Assembly: GCF_014284195.1 (NCBI RefSeq)
Contig: NZ_JACOGC010000002.1
Location: forward strand, 434,001-498,000
Length of the DNA stretch: 64,000 bases
Source of the DNA: Cognatundibacterium griseum
GTDB taxonomy: Bacteria > Pseudomonadota > Gammaproteobacteria > Burkholderiales > Burkholderiaceae_D
Direction: 5' to 3'
In this document: piece after piece, positions 37,384 to 47,951 of the stretch
How the letters are laid out: each line of letters begins with the position of its first letter
How positions within the stretch are numbered: the stretch's first letter is position 1
Program-made: the position numbers and the translations under genes
Notes under the pieces: model-generated
What the model was told of the DNA's origin: nothing
Seen by the model: the letters and a program-made list of their open reading frames with translations, nothing else
The model's database searches: none

Positions 37384-37455
37384 TGCGATCTGAACGGCCA
37401 GTTGTTGTCATGTCCAGCTAAAGCGTCTGCATTTATTTTATTGGGAAAATAATCA

Positions 37456-38904
37456 ATGATTAAAGTTGCTCCGGTTATTCTTTGCGGCGGTTCTGGTACC
37501 CGTCTGTGGCCTTTATCCCGGGGTGGATTTCCTAAACAGTTTCTGGTGTTATCAGGAAAAGACAGCCTGTTTCAACAAGCGGTACAGCGTGTGAATGATA
37601 TCGCTGCACAGGACATTCAGATTGGACAGACTCTGATTGTGACCAATGAAGAACATCGTTTTCTGGCGCTCGATCAGCTACGTGAATTGAAAAATGTTTC
37701 TGCCAGCCTGCTGTTGGAGCCTGTCGGGAAAAACACCGCTCCGGCACTCACGCTGGCTGCACTGGCATCGATGGCAGAAGGGGATGATCCGGTACTGGTT
37801 GTTACACCGGCAGATCAGACGGTCGGTGATCCGGATGCTTTCAGGGAAGCTCTGCGGCAGAGTGTGCGGGCGGCTCAATCGGGAGATATCGTCATTCTGG
37901 GAGTCACGCCTGACAGGGCGGAGACTGGCTACGGGTATATACGGCATGATGGCGCGGCTGGCTTGTACGGTGAATATACGGTCAGGCAGTTCGAAGAAAA
38001 ACCTGATGCAATCACTGCCAGGCATTATCTCGACAGCGGCGAATATGCCTGGAACAGTGGCATGTTTGTCCTGCGTGCCAGTACCTGGCTGAAGGCATTA
38101 CAGCAATTCCGTCCGGATATTGCTGAGACGACGGAGATTTCCTGGCAGGGACGCAGCTCCGATGCGCAGTTCATACGGCCGGCAGAGGCCGCTTTCCGGC
38201 AGATTCCTGCCGAGTCGGTTGACTATGCGGTCATGGAGCAGTGTCCTGCGTCTGCGCTACCAATTCGCATGATTCCCTTGAATGCAGGCTGGAATGACCT
38301 GGGAGCCTGGGATGCGGTATGGCAGACCGGGAATCAGGATCCGCAAGGAAATGTCTGCCACGGTGACGTGCTGCAGACGGATACCGGAAACAGCCTGATT
38401 TATTCTTCCGGCAGACTGGTCAGCACGGTTGGCGTCAGCAATCTGATTGTGATTGAAACGCCGGATGCCGTCCTGGTGGCAGACCGCAACCGGAGTCAGG
38501 ATGTGAAAGCGATTGTATCCATGCTTGGTGAGCAGAAAAGAACAGAGCATACGTTGCACCGGAAAGTGCATCGTCCATGGGGGTGGTATGACAGCATTGA
38601 TGAAGAAGAGCGTTTCAAAGTCAAGCGTATTCAGGTCAAGCCAGGTGCCAGTCTGAGCCTGCAGAAACATCATCACCGTGCGGAACACTGGATCGTCGTA
38701 CGCGGTACGGCAGAAGTCACCTGCGGTGACAAAGTCAGTCTGGTGACTGAAAACCAGTCAACCTATATCCCGCTCGGAGAAGTGCACAGGCTTGCCAATC
38801 CGGGCACCATTCCTCTGGAAATTATTGAGGTGCAGTCGGGCAGTTATCTCGGTGAAGACGATATTGTGCGCTTTGATGATTTTTATGGCAGGACAAAAAA
38901 ATAG
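37456..38904 (+). CDS. manC: Mannose-1-phosphate guanylyltransferase / mannose-6-phosphate isomerase
   Basis: A 482-aa bifunctional type II enzyme (ManC/CpsB/AlgA). The N-terminal nucleotidyltransferase has CGGSGTRLWPLSRGGFPKQF (about 10-29); the C-terminal cupin isomerase (about 370-475) has VHRPWGWYDSI and LSLQKHHHRAEHWIVVRGTAEV with the metal-binding His and Glu. It makes GDP-mannose for polysaccharides. It lies 72 bp after the uppS-like gene on the same strand, which suggests a small glycan-precursor unit. A strong terminator follows. Confidence 0.92.
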   Translation: MIKVAPVILCGGSGTRLWPLSRGGFPKQFLVLSGKDSLFQQAVQRVNDIAAQDIQIGQTLIVTNEEHRFLALDQLRELKNVSASLLLEPVGKNTAPALTLAALASMAEGDDPVLVVTPADQTVGDPDAFREALRQSVRAAQSGDIVILGVTPDRAETGYGYIRHDGAAGLYGEYTVRQFEEKPDAITARHYLDSGEYAWNSGMFVLRASTWLKALQQFRPDIAETTEISWQGRSSDAQFIRPAEAAFRQIPAESVDYAVMEQCPASALPIRMIPLNAGWNDLGAWDAVWQTGNQDPQGNVCHGDVLQTDTGNSLIYSSGRLVSTVGVSNLIVIETPDAVLVADRNRSQDVKAIVSMLGEQKRTEHTLHRKVHRPWGWYDSIDEEERFKVKRIQVKPGASLSLQKHHHRAEHWIVVRGTAEVTCGDKVSLVTENQSTYIPLGEVHRLANPGTIPLEIIEVQSGSYLGEDDIVRFDDFYGRTKK

Positions 38905-39046
38905 TCACCGGTTGATGTATGTCATTGCGGCGTCATGATCGTTTGATATGATCCATCTCAGCTGCTGTACATACAACCGATATGTATGACGGCAGTGAGG
39001 TGAGTCGGGTCTGCTAACGCGGACTGACCACCGTCCTGAATGAACG

Positions 39047-39085
39047 ATACGGAGCAAGGCAATTGTCCTTGCTCCGTATTTTTTT
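39047..39085 (+). terminator. Rho-independent terminator after manC
   Basis: ATACGGAGCAAGG and CCTTGCTCCGTAT form a perfect 13-bp stem with a 7-nt loop, followed by T7. It lies 142 bp after the manC stop and before the convergent araC-type gene. Confidence 0.9.
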
Positions 39086-39129
39086 GTGATGTGCTATCGA
39101 AGACAGGTGTACGGGGCTTTGGCTTGCGT

Positions 39130-40176
39130 TTATTTTTCAAGCCTGCTGCGAAAGGCTCTGGGGGTAACGCCCGTCCATTCGCGAAATGCGTGCTGAAAAG
39201 CACTTTGTTCCTGATAACCCAGCAGAAAAGCAATTTCGGCCAGGCTCAGATGGTGCTGGCGCAGATAATTTTCAGCCAGCGACTGGCGGGTCTGATCCAG
39301 CAGTTGCTGATACGGAATGCCAGCCTGCGTCAGTTTGCGCTGCAGGGTGCGCTGGCTCATATTCAGTTCCACGGCAATATCTGCCAGCCTCGCCTGATCC
39401 TGCGCCAGATGACGCAGGATGACCGAACGTACCTGGCTGACGATGTCCTCCCTTTGCGCTGCCTGCTGTTTTTGCAGCAACAGCAATTCCGCATGCTGTT
39501 GCAAGACCGGGTACATACTGGCGTCGGCATTGGGTACGGGCCAGCTTAACAGGTCTGATGGCAGGCTGGCATGATTCACCGGCGCATCAAAATAGACCAA
39601 CTCACCAAATAAACGATGATGCTCGCTCAGGTCTTCGGGAGCCGGATGGGTAAAATACACAGGAACAGGAGGCAGGTCCGTGCCTGCAAACCACTGTCCG
39701 AATACACGTATTCCGGCAAACACACTTTCTGCCAGATGGCGGGAGGCATCCGGGAAATGACTGTGCCACTGGTATCGGGCAGTCTCGCCACGGATATCCA
39801 GCGATGAACGTCCCAGATCATGTGCCAGCCCCTCGTAGCGCATGGTTTGCTGAAATGCCTGGCCGAAATTTTTACAGCACATCAGAATCATGCCGTACAC
39901 ATTGTAAGTCCCCAGCCGGAAGCGTTCCCCTGCATGCAAGCCAAAGTGTGGATCATTGCAAAGTGCCGCCCCGCTGTCGAGCAGACGCAGATAAGTGCCG
40001 GTGCTGATGCTGTCCGGTGCGGTATCGAGCCAGTTGCCCGGCAACCCAGCCATCTCGGCAAGTGCGGCCAGGTCGCAGCTGCGCTCACGCAGCAATTCCA
40101 GAATCGGCTGCACATAAGCAATGGCAACACGCCCCTCAGATCGGGCGGGCGCTGTCGGTATAGACGGCAGTGGCAT
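39130..40176 (-). CDS. AraC-family regulator (OruR/ArgR-like)
   Basis: A 348-aa regulator. The N-terminal ligand region (about 20-210) is of the arabinose-binding-like AraC type found in OruR and related proteins. The C-terminal double helix-turn-helix (about 245-345) has RLADIAVELNMSQRTLQRKL and LAEIAFLLGYQEQSAFQHAFREWTGVTP. It is divergent from the FAD oxidase-glpD-kinase genes across 124 bp and is probably their regulator. The inducer is unknown. Confidence 0.8.
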   Translation of the reverse strand: MPLPSIPTAPARSEGRVAIAYVQPILELLRERSCDLAALAEMAGLPGNWLDTAPDSISTGTYLRLLDSGAALCNDPHFGLHAGERFRLGTYNVYGMILMCCKNFGQAFQQTMRYEGLAHDLGRSSLDIRGETARYQWHSHFPDASRHLAESVFAGIRVFGQWFAGTDLPPVPVYFTHPAPEDLSEHHRLFGELVYFDAPVNHASLPSDLLSWPVPNADASMYPVLQQHAELLLLQKQQAAQREDIVSQVRSVILRHLAQDQARLADIAVELNMSQRTLQRKLTQAGIPYQQLLDQTRQSLAENYLRQHHLSLAEIAFLLGYQEQSAFQHAFREWTGVTPRAFRSRLEK

Positions 40177-40300
40177 GTTTCAGCAATTTCCCTGTCATGA
40201 AAACACAATACAAAATCCGGCGATTTTCTTAATCTTGGCGGCAAGTATAACAAGAGAGTTATTCCGGGATGGCTCCCGGTGTTCATTCAAAGGAGATGGT

Positions 40301-41920
40301 ATGCGGCGCTGGAATGGTTGGGGGGATGACTCCGTGGAGCAGAAACTGAGTCCGGAAGCCTTGTATTTTCTCGCAGAAAAAATTGGTGAGGGAAAGCCGT
40401 TGCAGGATGCTGATCTGCAGCAAGTCTGTCTGCAGGTTCCGGAAAGTCGTCTGGAGCCGCACATCCTGATCAGCATCAATCCTGCAGAGCGGATTCGCCA
40501 CAGCCTGGGACAGAGCCTGCCGGACTGGCTGCAGCTGCGTTACGGGCGTATTGACAGGGTGCCGGATGGGGTCGCGTTTCCGGAAAATGCAGAACAGGTC
40601 AGGGAGCTGCTCAATTATGCGGCCCGCCATCAGGTGATCGTGATTCCGCATGGTGGCGGGACCAGTGTGGCAGGACATCTGACGATACCCCCTGCAACGC
40701 AGCCGGTATTGAGTATCAGTACCCGGCGCATGCGGCGTCTGCTGCATCTGGACCGGGAGTCGCAATTGGCGACATTTGAAGCTGGTGTGTTCGGGCCAGA
40801 CCTGGAGGCGCAATTGCGTGCGCAGGGCTACACGCTGGGGCATTTCCCGCAATCATTTGAATATTCCACACTGGGCGGTTGGGTGGTGACCCGCTCATCG
40901 GGGCAACAGTCCTTGCGGTACGGACGGATTGAGCAGTTATTTGCCGGTGGTCGTCTGGAAACACCTGCGGGAAGCTGGTATCTGCCAGCATTTCCCGCCT
41001 CGGCGGCAGGTCCCGACTTGCGGGAGCTGGTCTTGGGATCGGAAGGACGCTTAGGTATTTTGACGGAAGCGACCGTAAGGGTCAGCCGCCTGCCGGAATG
41101 CGAAGAGTTTCACGGCGTGTTTTTTCCCGATTGGGATTCTGCTCAGGCTGCGGTCCGGAGCATGGTGCAGGAAAAACTGCCGCTGTCGATGCTGCGTTTG
41201 TCGAACCCGCTGGAAACCACGACCAGCCTGGCACTGGCCGGCCATGCGGGTCTGATTGGCTGGCTGGAAAAATACCTGCGCTGGCGCGGCTGCGGTGAGC
41301 AGAAATGCCTCTTGTTGCTGGGTGCCAGCGGAAACCGTGCGACAGTCAGGCAGACAATCCGCCGGGCAATGAAACTGGCGCATGTGCAGAGGGGGATAAC
41401 GGTCGGGCAATACATGGGAAAAAAATGGAAACAGGGACGATTTCAGAATGTCTATCTGCGCAATACGCTCTGGCAGCAGGGATACGCGATTGATACCGTG
41501 GAAACGGCCTGTAACTGGCCTGTTGTCAAACAGATGATGCAGGCAGTTGAACAGGCCGCGACTGATGCGCTAGCAGAGGACGGGGAACGGATTCACACCT
41601 ATACCCATTTGTCGCATCTGTATGCGCAAGGTGCCAGCGTCTACACCACATTTGTATTCCGGTTGAGCGGCGATTACGCAACCGATCTGGCGCGCTGGAA
41701 AAAAATGAAGCATGCCGTTTCGCAAACGATCGTTATGCATGGCGGAACCATCAGCCATCAGCATGGAGTCGGCAGCGATCATGCGCCTTATCTGCAGGCG
41801 GAAAAGGGGGCGGCGGGAATGCAGGCGTTACGTCAGGTATTTTCGACAGCCGATCCACAGGGGCTGATGAACCCGGGGAAATTGCTGACCACCCCCGTTT
41901 CTGACGGAGTCATCCTATGA
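40301..41920 (+). CDS. FAD-binding oxidase related to alkyl-DHAP synthase
   Basis: A 539-aa flavoprotein from an ATG after AAGGAG. The FAD_binding_4 domain has PHGGGTSVAGHL and GGWVVTRSSGQQSLRYG; LVLGSEGRLGILTEATVRVS follows. The C-terminal FAD-oxidase domain ends with the active-site segment SHQHGVG (485-491). In alkyldihydroxyacetonephosphate synthase this segment is SHHHGVG, so the central His is replaced by Gln at 487. The protein therefore looks like the AGPS branch but the chemistry may differ. It is coupled to the glpD-like gene by an ATGA overlap. Role proposed: oxidation of a glycerol ether or a glycerol-derived substrate; not proven. Confidence 0.75.
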   Translation: MRRWNGWGDDSVEQKLSPEALYFLAEKIGEGKPLQDADLQQVCLQVPESRLEPHILISINPAERIRHSLGQSLPDWLQLRYGRIDRVPDGVAFPENAEQVRELLNYAARHQVIVIPHGGGTSVAGHLTIPPATQPVLSISTRRMRRLLHLDRESQLATFEAGVFGPDLEAQLRAQGYTLGHFPQSFEYSTLGGWVVTRSSGQQSLRYGRIEQLFAGGRLETPAGSWYLPAFPASAAGPDLRELVLGSEGRLGILTEATVRVSRLPECEEFHGVFFPDWDSAQAAVRSMVQEKLPLSMLRLSNPLETTTSLALAGHAGLIGWLEKYLRWRGCGEQKCLLLLGASGNRATVRQTIRRAMKLAHVQRGITVGQYMGKKWKQGRFQNVYLRNTLWQQGYAIDTVETACNWPVVKQMMQAVEQAATDALAEDGERIHTYTHLSHLYAQGASVYTTFVFRLSGDYATDLARWKKMKHAVSQTIVMHGGTISHQHGVGSDHAPYLQAEKGAAGMQALRQVFSTADPQGLMNPGKLLTTPVSDGVIL

Positions 41921-43536
41921 ATCAGGAGCATTGGCAGGCAAGGCGGCAGGCTGTGCTGGATAGCGGTCAGACTGCACCGGAACCACAATGGGATGTGCTG
42001 GTGATTGGCGGTGGCATTACCGGTGCCGGAATCTGCTTGGAAGCGGCACGTCGTGGGCTGAAAGTGCTGTTGGTGGAACAGCGTGATTTTGCCTGGGGCA
42101 CTTCCAGCCGTTCTTCTAAACTGGTGCACGGCGGCCTGCGTTACCTGAGTGAAGGCAAATGGTCATTGACGCGCGACGCTGTGCAGGAGCGGCAACGCCT
42201 GTTGCGTGACATGCCGGGGTTGGTTGATCTGCAGAGTTTTGCTTTTGCTGATTACGCAGGCCGGAAGCCCGGACGCTGGCTGTTTTCGCTGGGGCTGGCG
42301 CTGTATGACCGCATGGCGGGTCAGCGTGGGCGGCACTATTATTCCGCCAGCGAATTTCTGATGCTGGTGCCGGGGATCAGCAGAGACAAACTGAAAGGTG
42401 GTCTGTGCTATGACGATGCAAAGACCGATGATGCACGGCTGGTGCTGCGGGTACTGCAGGAAGCCAGCGACGCCGGAGCCTGTGCGCTGAATTATCTCGC
42501 AGTGGAGGAGATCTGCTATACCGGTCAGCAAGCCAGCGGCGCGTTGCTGAAAGACACGCTGGACGGCAGGTGTTACCGGATTCAGGCAAAGACAGTTGTG
42601 AATGCAACCGGCGTCTGGGCTGACCGTTTGCGGCTTCCGGCTGCTGATCAACATATCCGCCCTCTGCGTGGCAGCCATCTGGTCTTTCCGTCGTGGCGGC
42701 TGCCGGTGGCGCAGGCGGTCAGTCTCATGCATCCCCGCGATGGCAGACCGGTATTCATGTTCCCGTGGGAAGGCGCGACACTGGTCGGTACCACGGATGT
42801 CGACCACCGTGAGGATTTGCAGCAGGAGGCATCGATTACCAAAGACGAGGTGCTGTATCTGATGGAGGCATTGCAATGGCAGTTTCCGGCCTTACAGATC
42901 GGTACCGGGGATATTGTTTCGACTTATGCCGGAGTGCGTCCGGTGATTGGTAGCGGCAAGGCAGATCCGTCCAGGGAAGGGCGCGATCATGCCGTCTGGC
43001 AGGAAAGGGGCTTAATCAGCGTTGCGGGCGGCAAACTGACTACTTTCCGTCTGATTGCACTGGATGTGCTGCGTCACGTGGCAACCCTTCTGCCAGACTG
43101 GCGTTATACAGAACATAGGCAGGAGAATGTATCAGCGGCAGGGTTGCGGCCGATTGCAGGGTATGGTGTCAGCGAATCCGTCTGGCAACGCCTGCAAGGT
43201 CGCTACGGCCGGCAGGCCAAATACATTCTGGACTGCGCGCAGGATGGAGAACTGGAGCGGGTTTCCGGAACCGATACCCTGTGGGTGGAATTACGCTGGG
43301 CGGCGCGGCATGAATCAGTCATGCACCTGGAAGACCTGATGCTGCGCCGTACCCGCCTTGGCTTGCTGTCAGCGGCAGGCGGTATGGCGCACATGCCGCG
43401 CATCCGCCGGATTTGCCAGCCTGAATTGCACTGGAGTGATAAGCAATGGGAAACGCAGCAGCATGCTTATCAGGAGTTATGGCAAAGGAATTATTCCCTG
43501 CCACCGGGTTTGCCAGCGGTGCCAGATGCAGACTGA
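41917..43536 (+). CDS. glpD: Glycerol-3-phosphate dehydrogenase-like FAD enzyme
   Basis: A 539-aa GlpD-family protein. The Rossmann motif is VIGGGITGAGICLEAARRG (about 28-46), followed by QRDFAWGTSSRSSKLVHGGLRYL, the FAD/substrate region, and GTTDVD in the DAO domain. A C-terminal DAO_C-like domain is present (LRRTRLGLL). Family members oxidise sn-glycerol-3-phosphate to DHAP and pass electrons to ubiquinone. There is no glpK or glpF beside it; the partners are an AGPS-like oxidase and an FGGY kinase, so this is likely a specialised copy rather than the housekeeping glpD. Confidence 0.8.
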   Translation: MNQEHWQARRQAVLDSGQTAPEPQWDVLVIGGGITGAGICLEAARRGLKVLLVEQRDFAWGTSSRSSKLVHGGLRYLSEGKWSLTRDAVQERQRLLRDMPGLVDLQSFAFADYAGRKPGRWLFSLGLALYDRMAGQRGRHYYSASEFLMLVPGISRDKLKGGLCYDDAKTDDARLVLRVLQEASDAGACALNYLAVEEICYTGQQASGALLKDTLDGRCYRIQAKTVVNATGVWADRLRLPAADQHIRPLRGSHLVFPSWRLPVAQAVSLMHPRDGRPVFMFPWEGATLVGTTDVDHREDLQQEASITKDEVLYLMEALQWQFPALQIGTGDIVSTYAGVRPVIGSGKADPSREGRDHAVWQERGLISVAGGKLTTFRLIALDVLRHVATLLPDWRYTEHRQENVSAAGLRPIAGYGVSESVWQRLQGRYGRQAKYILDCAQDGELERVSGTDTLWVELRWAARHESVMHLEDLMLRRTRLGLLSAAGGMAHMPRIRRICQPELHWSDKQWETQQHAYQELWQRNYSLPPGLPAVPDAD

Positions 43537-43774
43537 TTCAGTGAAAAGTGCATGACGGCTGGCGGCAGACTCAGCATCACCTCGCGGGCCAGTGCAGGAA
43601 AAAATAATTAAAACGATTACAGACAATCACCGACAATAACAAAAAGACTGATGCACAGCACGCTCATAGACGATGTGCCGTGGGCAGCACAAACCTGATA
43701 CGGCATGACGGGAGTACAACGTCAGGTCATATGTCAGATTGGTTCTGCGTCAGTTCTGACGATACAGGAGCATC

Positions 43775-45337
43775 ATGTCCGGACAATACATCCTCTCGAT
43801 TGATAACGGCACGCAAAGTGTGCGGGCAATTCTGTTTGATTTGCAGGGAAATATTGTGGCCCGTTCCCAGGTTCATCTGGAGGCCTATTTTTCGGATCAT
43901 CCCGGCTGGGCGGAGCATCATCCGGAGGATTACTGGCAGGCGGTTTGCACGGCATGTCAGCGCTTGTGGGCAAACCACCAGATATCCCCGGCACTGGTCA
44001 GCGGTGTGGCGGTCACTACGCAGCGCGGTACAGTGGTCAATCTGGATCAGCATGGGCAGCCGTTGCGCCCCGCGATTACCTGGCTGGATCAGCGTCGTAC
44101 GGATACTGTACCGCCAGTGCATCCGGTCTGGCTGGCAGCGTTCCGGCTGGCGGGGGTATCCAGCACCATCAATTATTTCAGGGGCGAGGCAGAGGTTAAC
44201 TGGATCAAAGCCCATCAGCCGGATATCTGGGACAAGACTGCGCATGTACTGCTGCTGTCGGGCTATCTGAATTACCGGCTCAGCGGTGAATTGACCGACT
44301 CGACCGGTTCGCAGGTGGCTTATCTGCCGTTTGATTATAAGAAATTGCAATGGGCCGGCAAGCTCGACTGGAAATGGCAGGCACTCGCAATCCGCGCATC
44401 GACCCTGCCAAAACTGGTGGCGCCGGGCAGCCTGATCGGGCATATCCACGGTGATGCCGCCACCGCCACCGGCATACCGGCCGGGACGCCGTTGCTCGCT
44501 GCAGCGGCGGACAAAGCCTGCGAGGTGATCGGTGCCGGATGTCAGCAGCCGCATATCGGCTGCCTTAGCTATGGCACGACCGCCACCATCAATACCACCA
44601 GCCGGAAATATCTGGAGGTGACCTCGTTCATCCCGCCGTATCCGGCTGCTATTCCCGGTTACTACAGCACGGAGGTGCAGATTTTTCGTGGCTACTGGAT
44701 GGTCAACTGGTTCAAGGAGCAATTCGGCCATCAAGAGCAATCTCAGGCGGCACAGCAGGGCGTTCTGGCAGAGGAATTATTTGATGAACTGGTCAACACC
44801 GTACCGCCCGGTTCCATGGGGCTGATGCTGCAGCCTTACTGGACACCGGGCATCAAGATACCGGGTGCCGAAGCCAAAGGGGCCATTATCGGGTTTGGCG
44901 ATGTCCACACCAGAGCGCATGTCTACCGGGCCATTCTGGAAGGTCTGGCCTATGCCTTGCGGGACGGTAAGGAGCGCATAGAAAAACGCAGCGGAGTGCC
45001 AGTGACCGAGTTGCGCGTATCCGGAGGCGGTTCACAAAGCGATGCGGCCATGCAGCTGACTGCCGATATCTTCGGCTTGCCGACATCCCGCCCGCACGTC
45101 TATGAAACATCCGGTCTGGGAGCGGCGATCGACGCAGCGGTGGGACTGGGTTTTTATCCGGATTTTGATTCGGCTATCCGCGCGATGACCCGCATCGGCA
45201 GGACTTTTGAGCCGATTGCGCATCATCACCAGATTTACAATGAGCTGTATCACCGCGTCTACCAGAAAATGTATGCCCGCTTACAGCCTTTATACAAGGA
45301 AATCCAGCACATCACCGGTTATCCGAAAATGCATTGA
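43775..45337 (+). CDS. FGGY-family carbohydrate kinase
   Basis: A 520-aa sugar/polyol kinase. N-terminal YILSIDNGTQSVRAILFDLQG is the ATP-binding FGGY start; GVAVTTQRGTVVNLDQ, LSYGTTATINTT and the C-terminal LRVSGGGSQSDAAMQLTADIFG complete the ATPase fold. It differs from classical glycerol kinase in the middle domain, so the substrate is open. It stands 238 bp after the glpD-like gene, on the same strand, with an AGGAG ribosome site and a possible operator (GTCAG...CTGAC at about 43735-43760). Its 3' end overlaps the opposing DedA gene by 26 bp. Confidence 0.82.
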   Translation: MSGQYILSIDNGTQSVRAILFDLQGNIVARSQVHLEAYFSDHPGWAEHHPEDYWQAVCTACQRLWANHQISPALVSGVAVTTQRGTVVNLDQHGQPLRPAITWLDQRRTDTVPPVHPVWLAAFRLAGVSSTINYFRGEAEVNWIKAHQPDIWDKTAHVLLLSGYLNYRLSGELTDSTGSQVAYLPFDYKKLQWAGKLDWKWQALAIRASTLPKLVAPGSLIGHIHGDAATATGIPAGTPLLAAAADKACEVIGAGCQQPHIGCLSYGTTATINTTSRKYLEVTSFIPPYPAAIPGYYSTEVQIFRGYWMVNWFKEQFGHQEQSQAAQQGVLAEELFDELVNTVPPGSMGLMLQPYWTPGIKIPGAEAKGAIIGFGDVHTRAHVYRAILEGLAYALRDGKERIEKRSGVPVTELRVSGGGSQSDAAMQLTADIFGLPTSRPHVYETSGLGAAIDAAVGLGFYPDFDSAIRAMTRIGRTFEPIAHHHQIYNELYHRVYQKMYARLQPLYKEIQHITGYPKMH

Positions 45338-46298
45338 GCGAATAAACGCTGGCAGCTACCGGTATCAGCAGGCCCGGATGTGTCGCCGCCAGCTGGCTCC
45401 ATGCTTCAAAACCGCCCTCAAGCGGACGCACATCTGTAAACCCAAGCCGTTGCAGCGCATGGGCTGCCTGAATCGCACCGGCATCGGCCGGGCAGGCGCA
45501 AAAGGTGACGATGGCTTGTCCTTGATCCAGCTGGCTGGCAAGTTCGCCGACATGGCTGGCATGGGTGACCAGCGCGTCAGGAAAAACGCCGGTTTCCCGG
45601 ATCAGTGCATGGCTGCGCAGATCAATCACCTGCGGCATCTGGCCGAGCAGCTTTAACTGCAGTAATTCATTGGCGCTGATATGCGGGATGCTGGCCAATG
45701 TCTCAAAGCGGTGTTTTTGCCAGATTTTCCAACACAGCCAGCCTGCCAGAATCAGCACGAACACCGCGATGATTTTGATTCCGTGGGCGGACAGCAGGGC
45801 TATGCCCGCCTCTATCTGCGCCTGCAGCGCGTAACCGGCAAACAGCGCCAGCCCGGCCCACAGGGCGGCACCGATGGCCGATGCCAGCAAAAATCTGGCA
45901 CGCGACATGCCGATGGCACCTGCCACCGGCGGCGCCACGGTTGAAAACCCTGGTATGAATTTACCGACCACCAGCGACCACATGCCCCAGCGCGCAAACC
46001 GGATTTCTGTCTGATTGACACAAGAGCCGGGATTGATCGACATCTTGCACAGAAATTTCAACACCCGGTAACCGAATATTTTGCCCGCCTGATACCAGGC
46101 CAGATCCGCCAGCAAGGATGCCGCGACAGCTGCGCCAAGCAGCGATGCCAGTCCATATAGCGACGACATGCGGCTCGCATTCAGCATCATGGTGGGAACG
46201 GCCGGCACCGGCAGTCCCAGCTGTTGCAACAGGACATTGCCGAACACCAGTAACTGGTGATTGTGCAGCAGCAAATCATTAAACCAGCCGGGAGTCAT
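45312..46298 (-). CDS. DedA-family membrane protein fused to a rhodanese domain
   Basis: A 328-aa fusion. The DedA/SNARE-associated part (about 1-195) has five or so hydrophobic segments and the family motifs PAVPTMMLNASRM and FARWGMWSLVVGKFIPGFSTVAPPVAGAIGM. The rhodanese-like part (about 215-325) has QVIDLRSH and the active-site loop VTFCACPADAGA, so the catalytic Cys is present. DedA proteins are thought to flip membrane lipids; rhodaneses transfer sulfane sulfur. It follows the NicO exporter by 36 bp on the same strand, so it may belong to a metal-responsive operon. Confidence 0.85.
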   Translation of the reverse strand: MTPGWFNDLLLHNHQLLVFGNVLLQQLGLPVPAVPTMMLNASRMSSLYGLASLLGAAVAASLLADLAWYQAGKIFGYRVLKFLCKMSINPGSCVNQTEIRFARWGMWSLVVGKFIPGFSTVAPPVAGAIGMSRARFLLASAIGAALWAGLALFAGYALQAQIEAGIALLSAHGIKIIAVFVLILAGWLCWKIWQKHRFETLASIPHISANELLQLKLLGQMPQVIDLRSHALIRETGVFPDALVTHASHVGELASQLDQGQAIVTFCACPADAGAIQAAHALQRLGFTDVRPLEGGFEAWSQLAATHPGLLIPVAASVYSLNAFSDNR

Positions 46299-46334
46299 GA
46301 TGGCGCAGGGCTTTCAGAGAGAGGAGTGGACGGC

Positions 46335-47246
<912 letters not shown>

Positions 47247-47313
47247 TGTCTTGGGTAAGGATTAAAAAATACAGGGGAAATACTGCACCAGTGTTTTTGG
47301 AGCGTCGTTGGGG

Positions 47314-47592
47314 CTATTTAAAATAACTGTTCACCACTTCAATCAGAATCTCTTTCGCATCGCCGCCATGGGCAGCATCTTCCTGCACAGTTTCTGTCAG
47401 ATGGGCGCGGATATGGTCTTCCAGCACGACAGCCAGCAAACCGTTCATCGCACCGCGACAACTGCTGATCTGTTGCAATACTTCCATACAGCCTTTGTCT
47501 TCTTCCAGTGTTCTTTCGATGGCATCAATCTGTCCCCGTATCCGGCGGACACGGTTCAGCAGTTTTTGTTTGTCTTTACTGATGTGGCTCAT
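47314..47592 (-). CDS. rcnR: RcnR/FrmR-family (CsoR superfamily) repressor
   Basis: A 92-aa all-helical DUF156 repressor. It keeps His3, Cys35, His60 and His64, the four Ni/Co ligands of E. coli RcnR; formaldehyde-sensing FrmR lacks this set (Pro2 and Glu64). It also has Cys45, which is not typical. The likely job is to repress the NicO exporter downstream until Ni or Co binds. A G6-containing palindrome lies just upstream. The overall sequence (RVRRIRGQIDAIERTLEED) also resembles FrmR, so ligand specificity is inferred. Confidence 0.8.
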   Translation of the reverse strand: MSHISKDKQKLLNRVRRIRGQIDAIERTLEEDKGCMEVLQQISSCRGAMNGLLAVVLEDHIRAHLTETVQEDAAHGGDAKEILIEVVNSYFK

Positions 47593-47951
47593 ATAATGGT
47601 GAAAATAGTATAGGGGGGTATCCTATATTTTACCTTGTCCGGAACAATTTGTCTGCCGCCTGTTTGGATGTACTGCACCGCAATCGGAAAGAGCCGGTTG
47701 CTGTGTGACTTTCTGTACGGGCTCAGCAGAGTTCCATTTCCTGACTATGCCGATTTCAATGCTTGCATCGCTTACAGAGGTCAAGACGCAGGACTGTGTC
47801 GGTTACTACAATGTCTTTCAGTCCAGTCTGGTTACCGTGTCGGTCCATAACGTGCCTGACACAACGTATAAGACGGCAATAAGCCGATGGCTGGAACACT
47901 GGTCTGAATAACATTCATACACCGGAATACCGGAGAAAGCAGGGCAAAAAT
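47593..47951. other. Intergenic region between rcnR and the dapA-like gene
   Basis: 359 bp separating divergent genes. It contains the G6 operator near rcnR and is otherwise featureless to me. Short open frames here show no ribosome site or family resemblance. Confidence 0.5.
47606..47627. promoter_or_regulatory. RcnR-type operator with G6 core
   Basis: The site reads TAGTATA then GGGGGG then TATCCTATA, giving ATA-G6-TAT symmetry. A G6 run flanked by short AT-rich inverted arms is characteristic of RcnR/CsoR-family operators. It lies 14 bp before the rcnR start and suggests autoregulation of the rcnR-nicO-dedA operon. Confidence 0.6.

Noticed and set aside
47635-47911. Short plus-strand open frames between rcnR and the dapA-like gene
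   Set aside because: Two overlapping frames of similar length, neither with a convincing start or any known motif.
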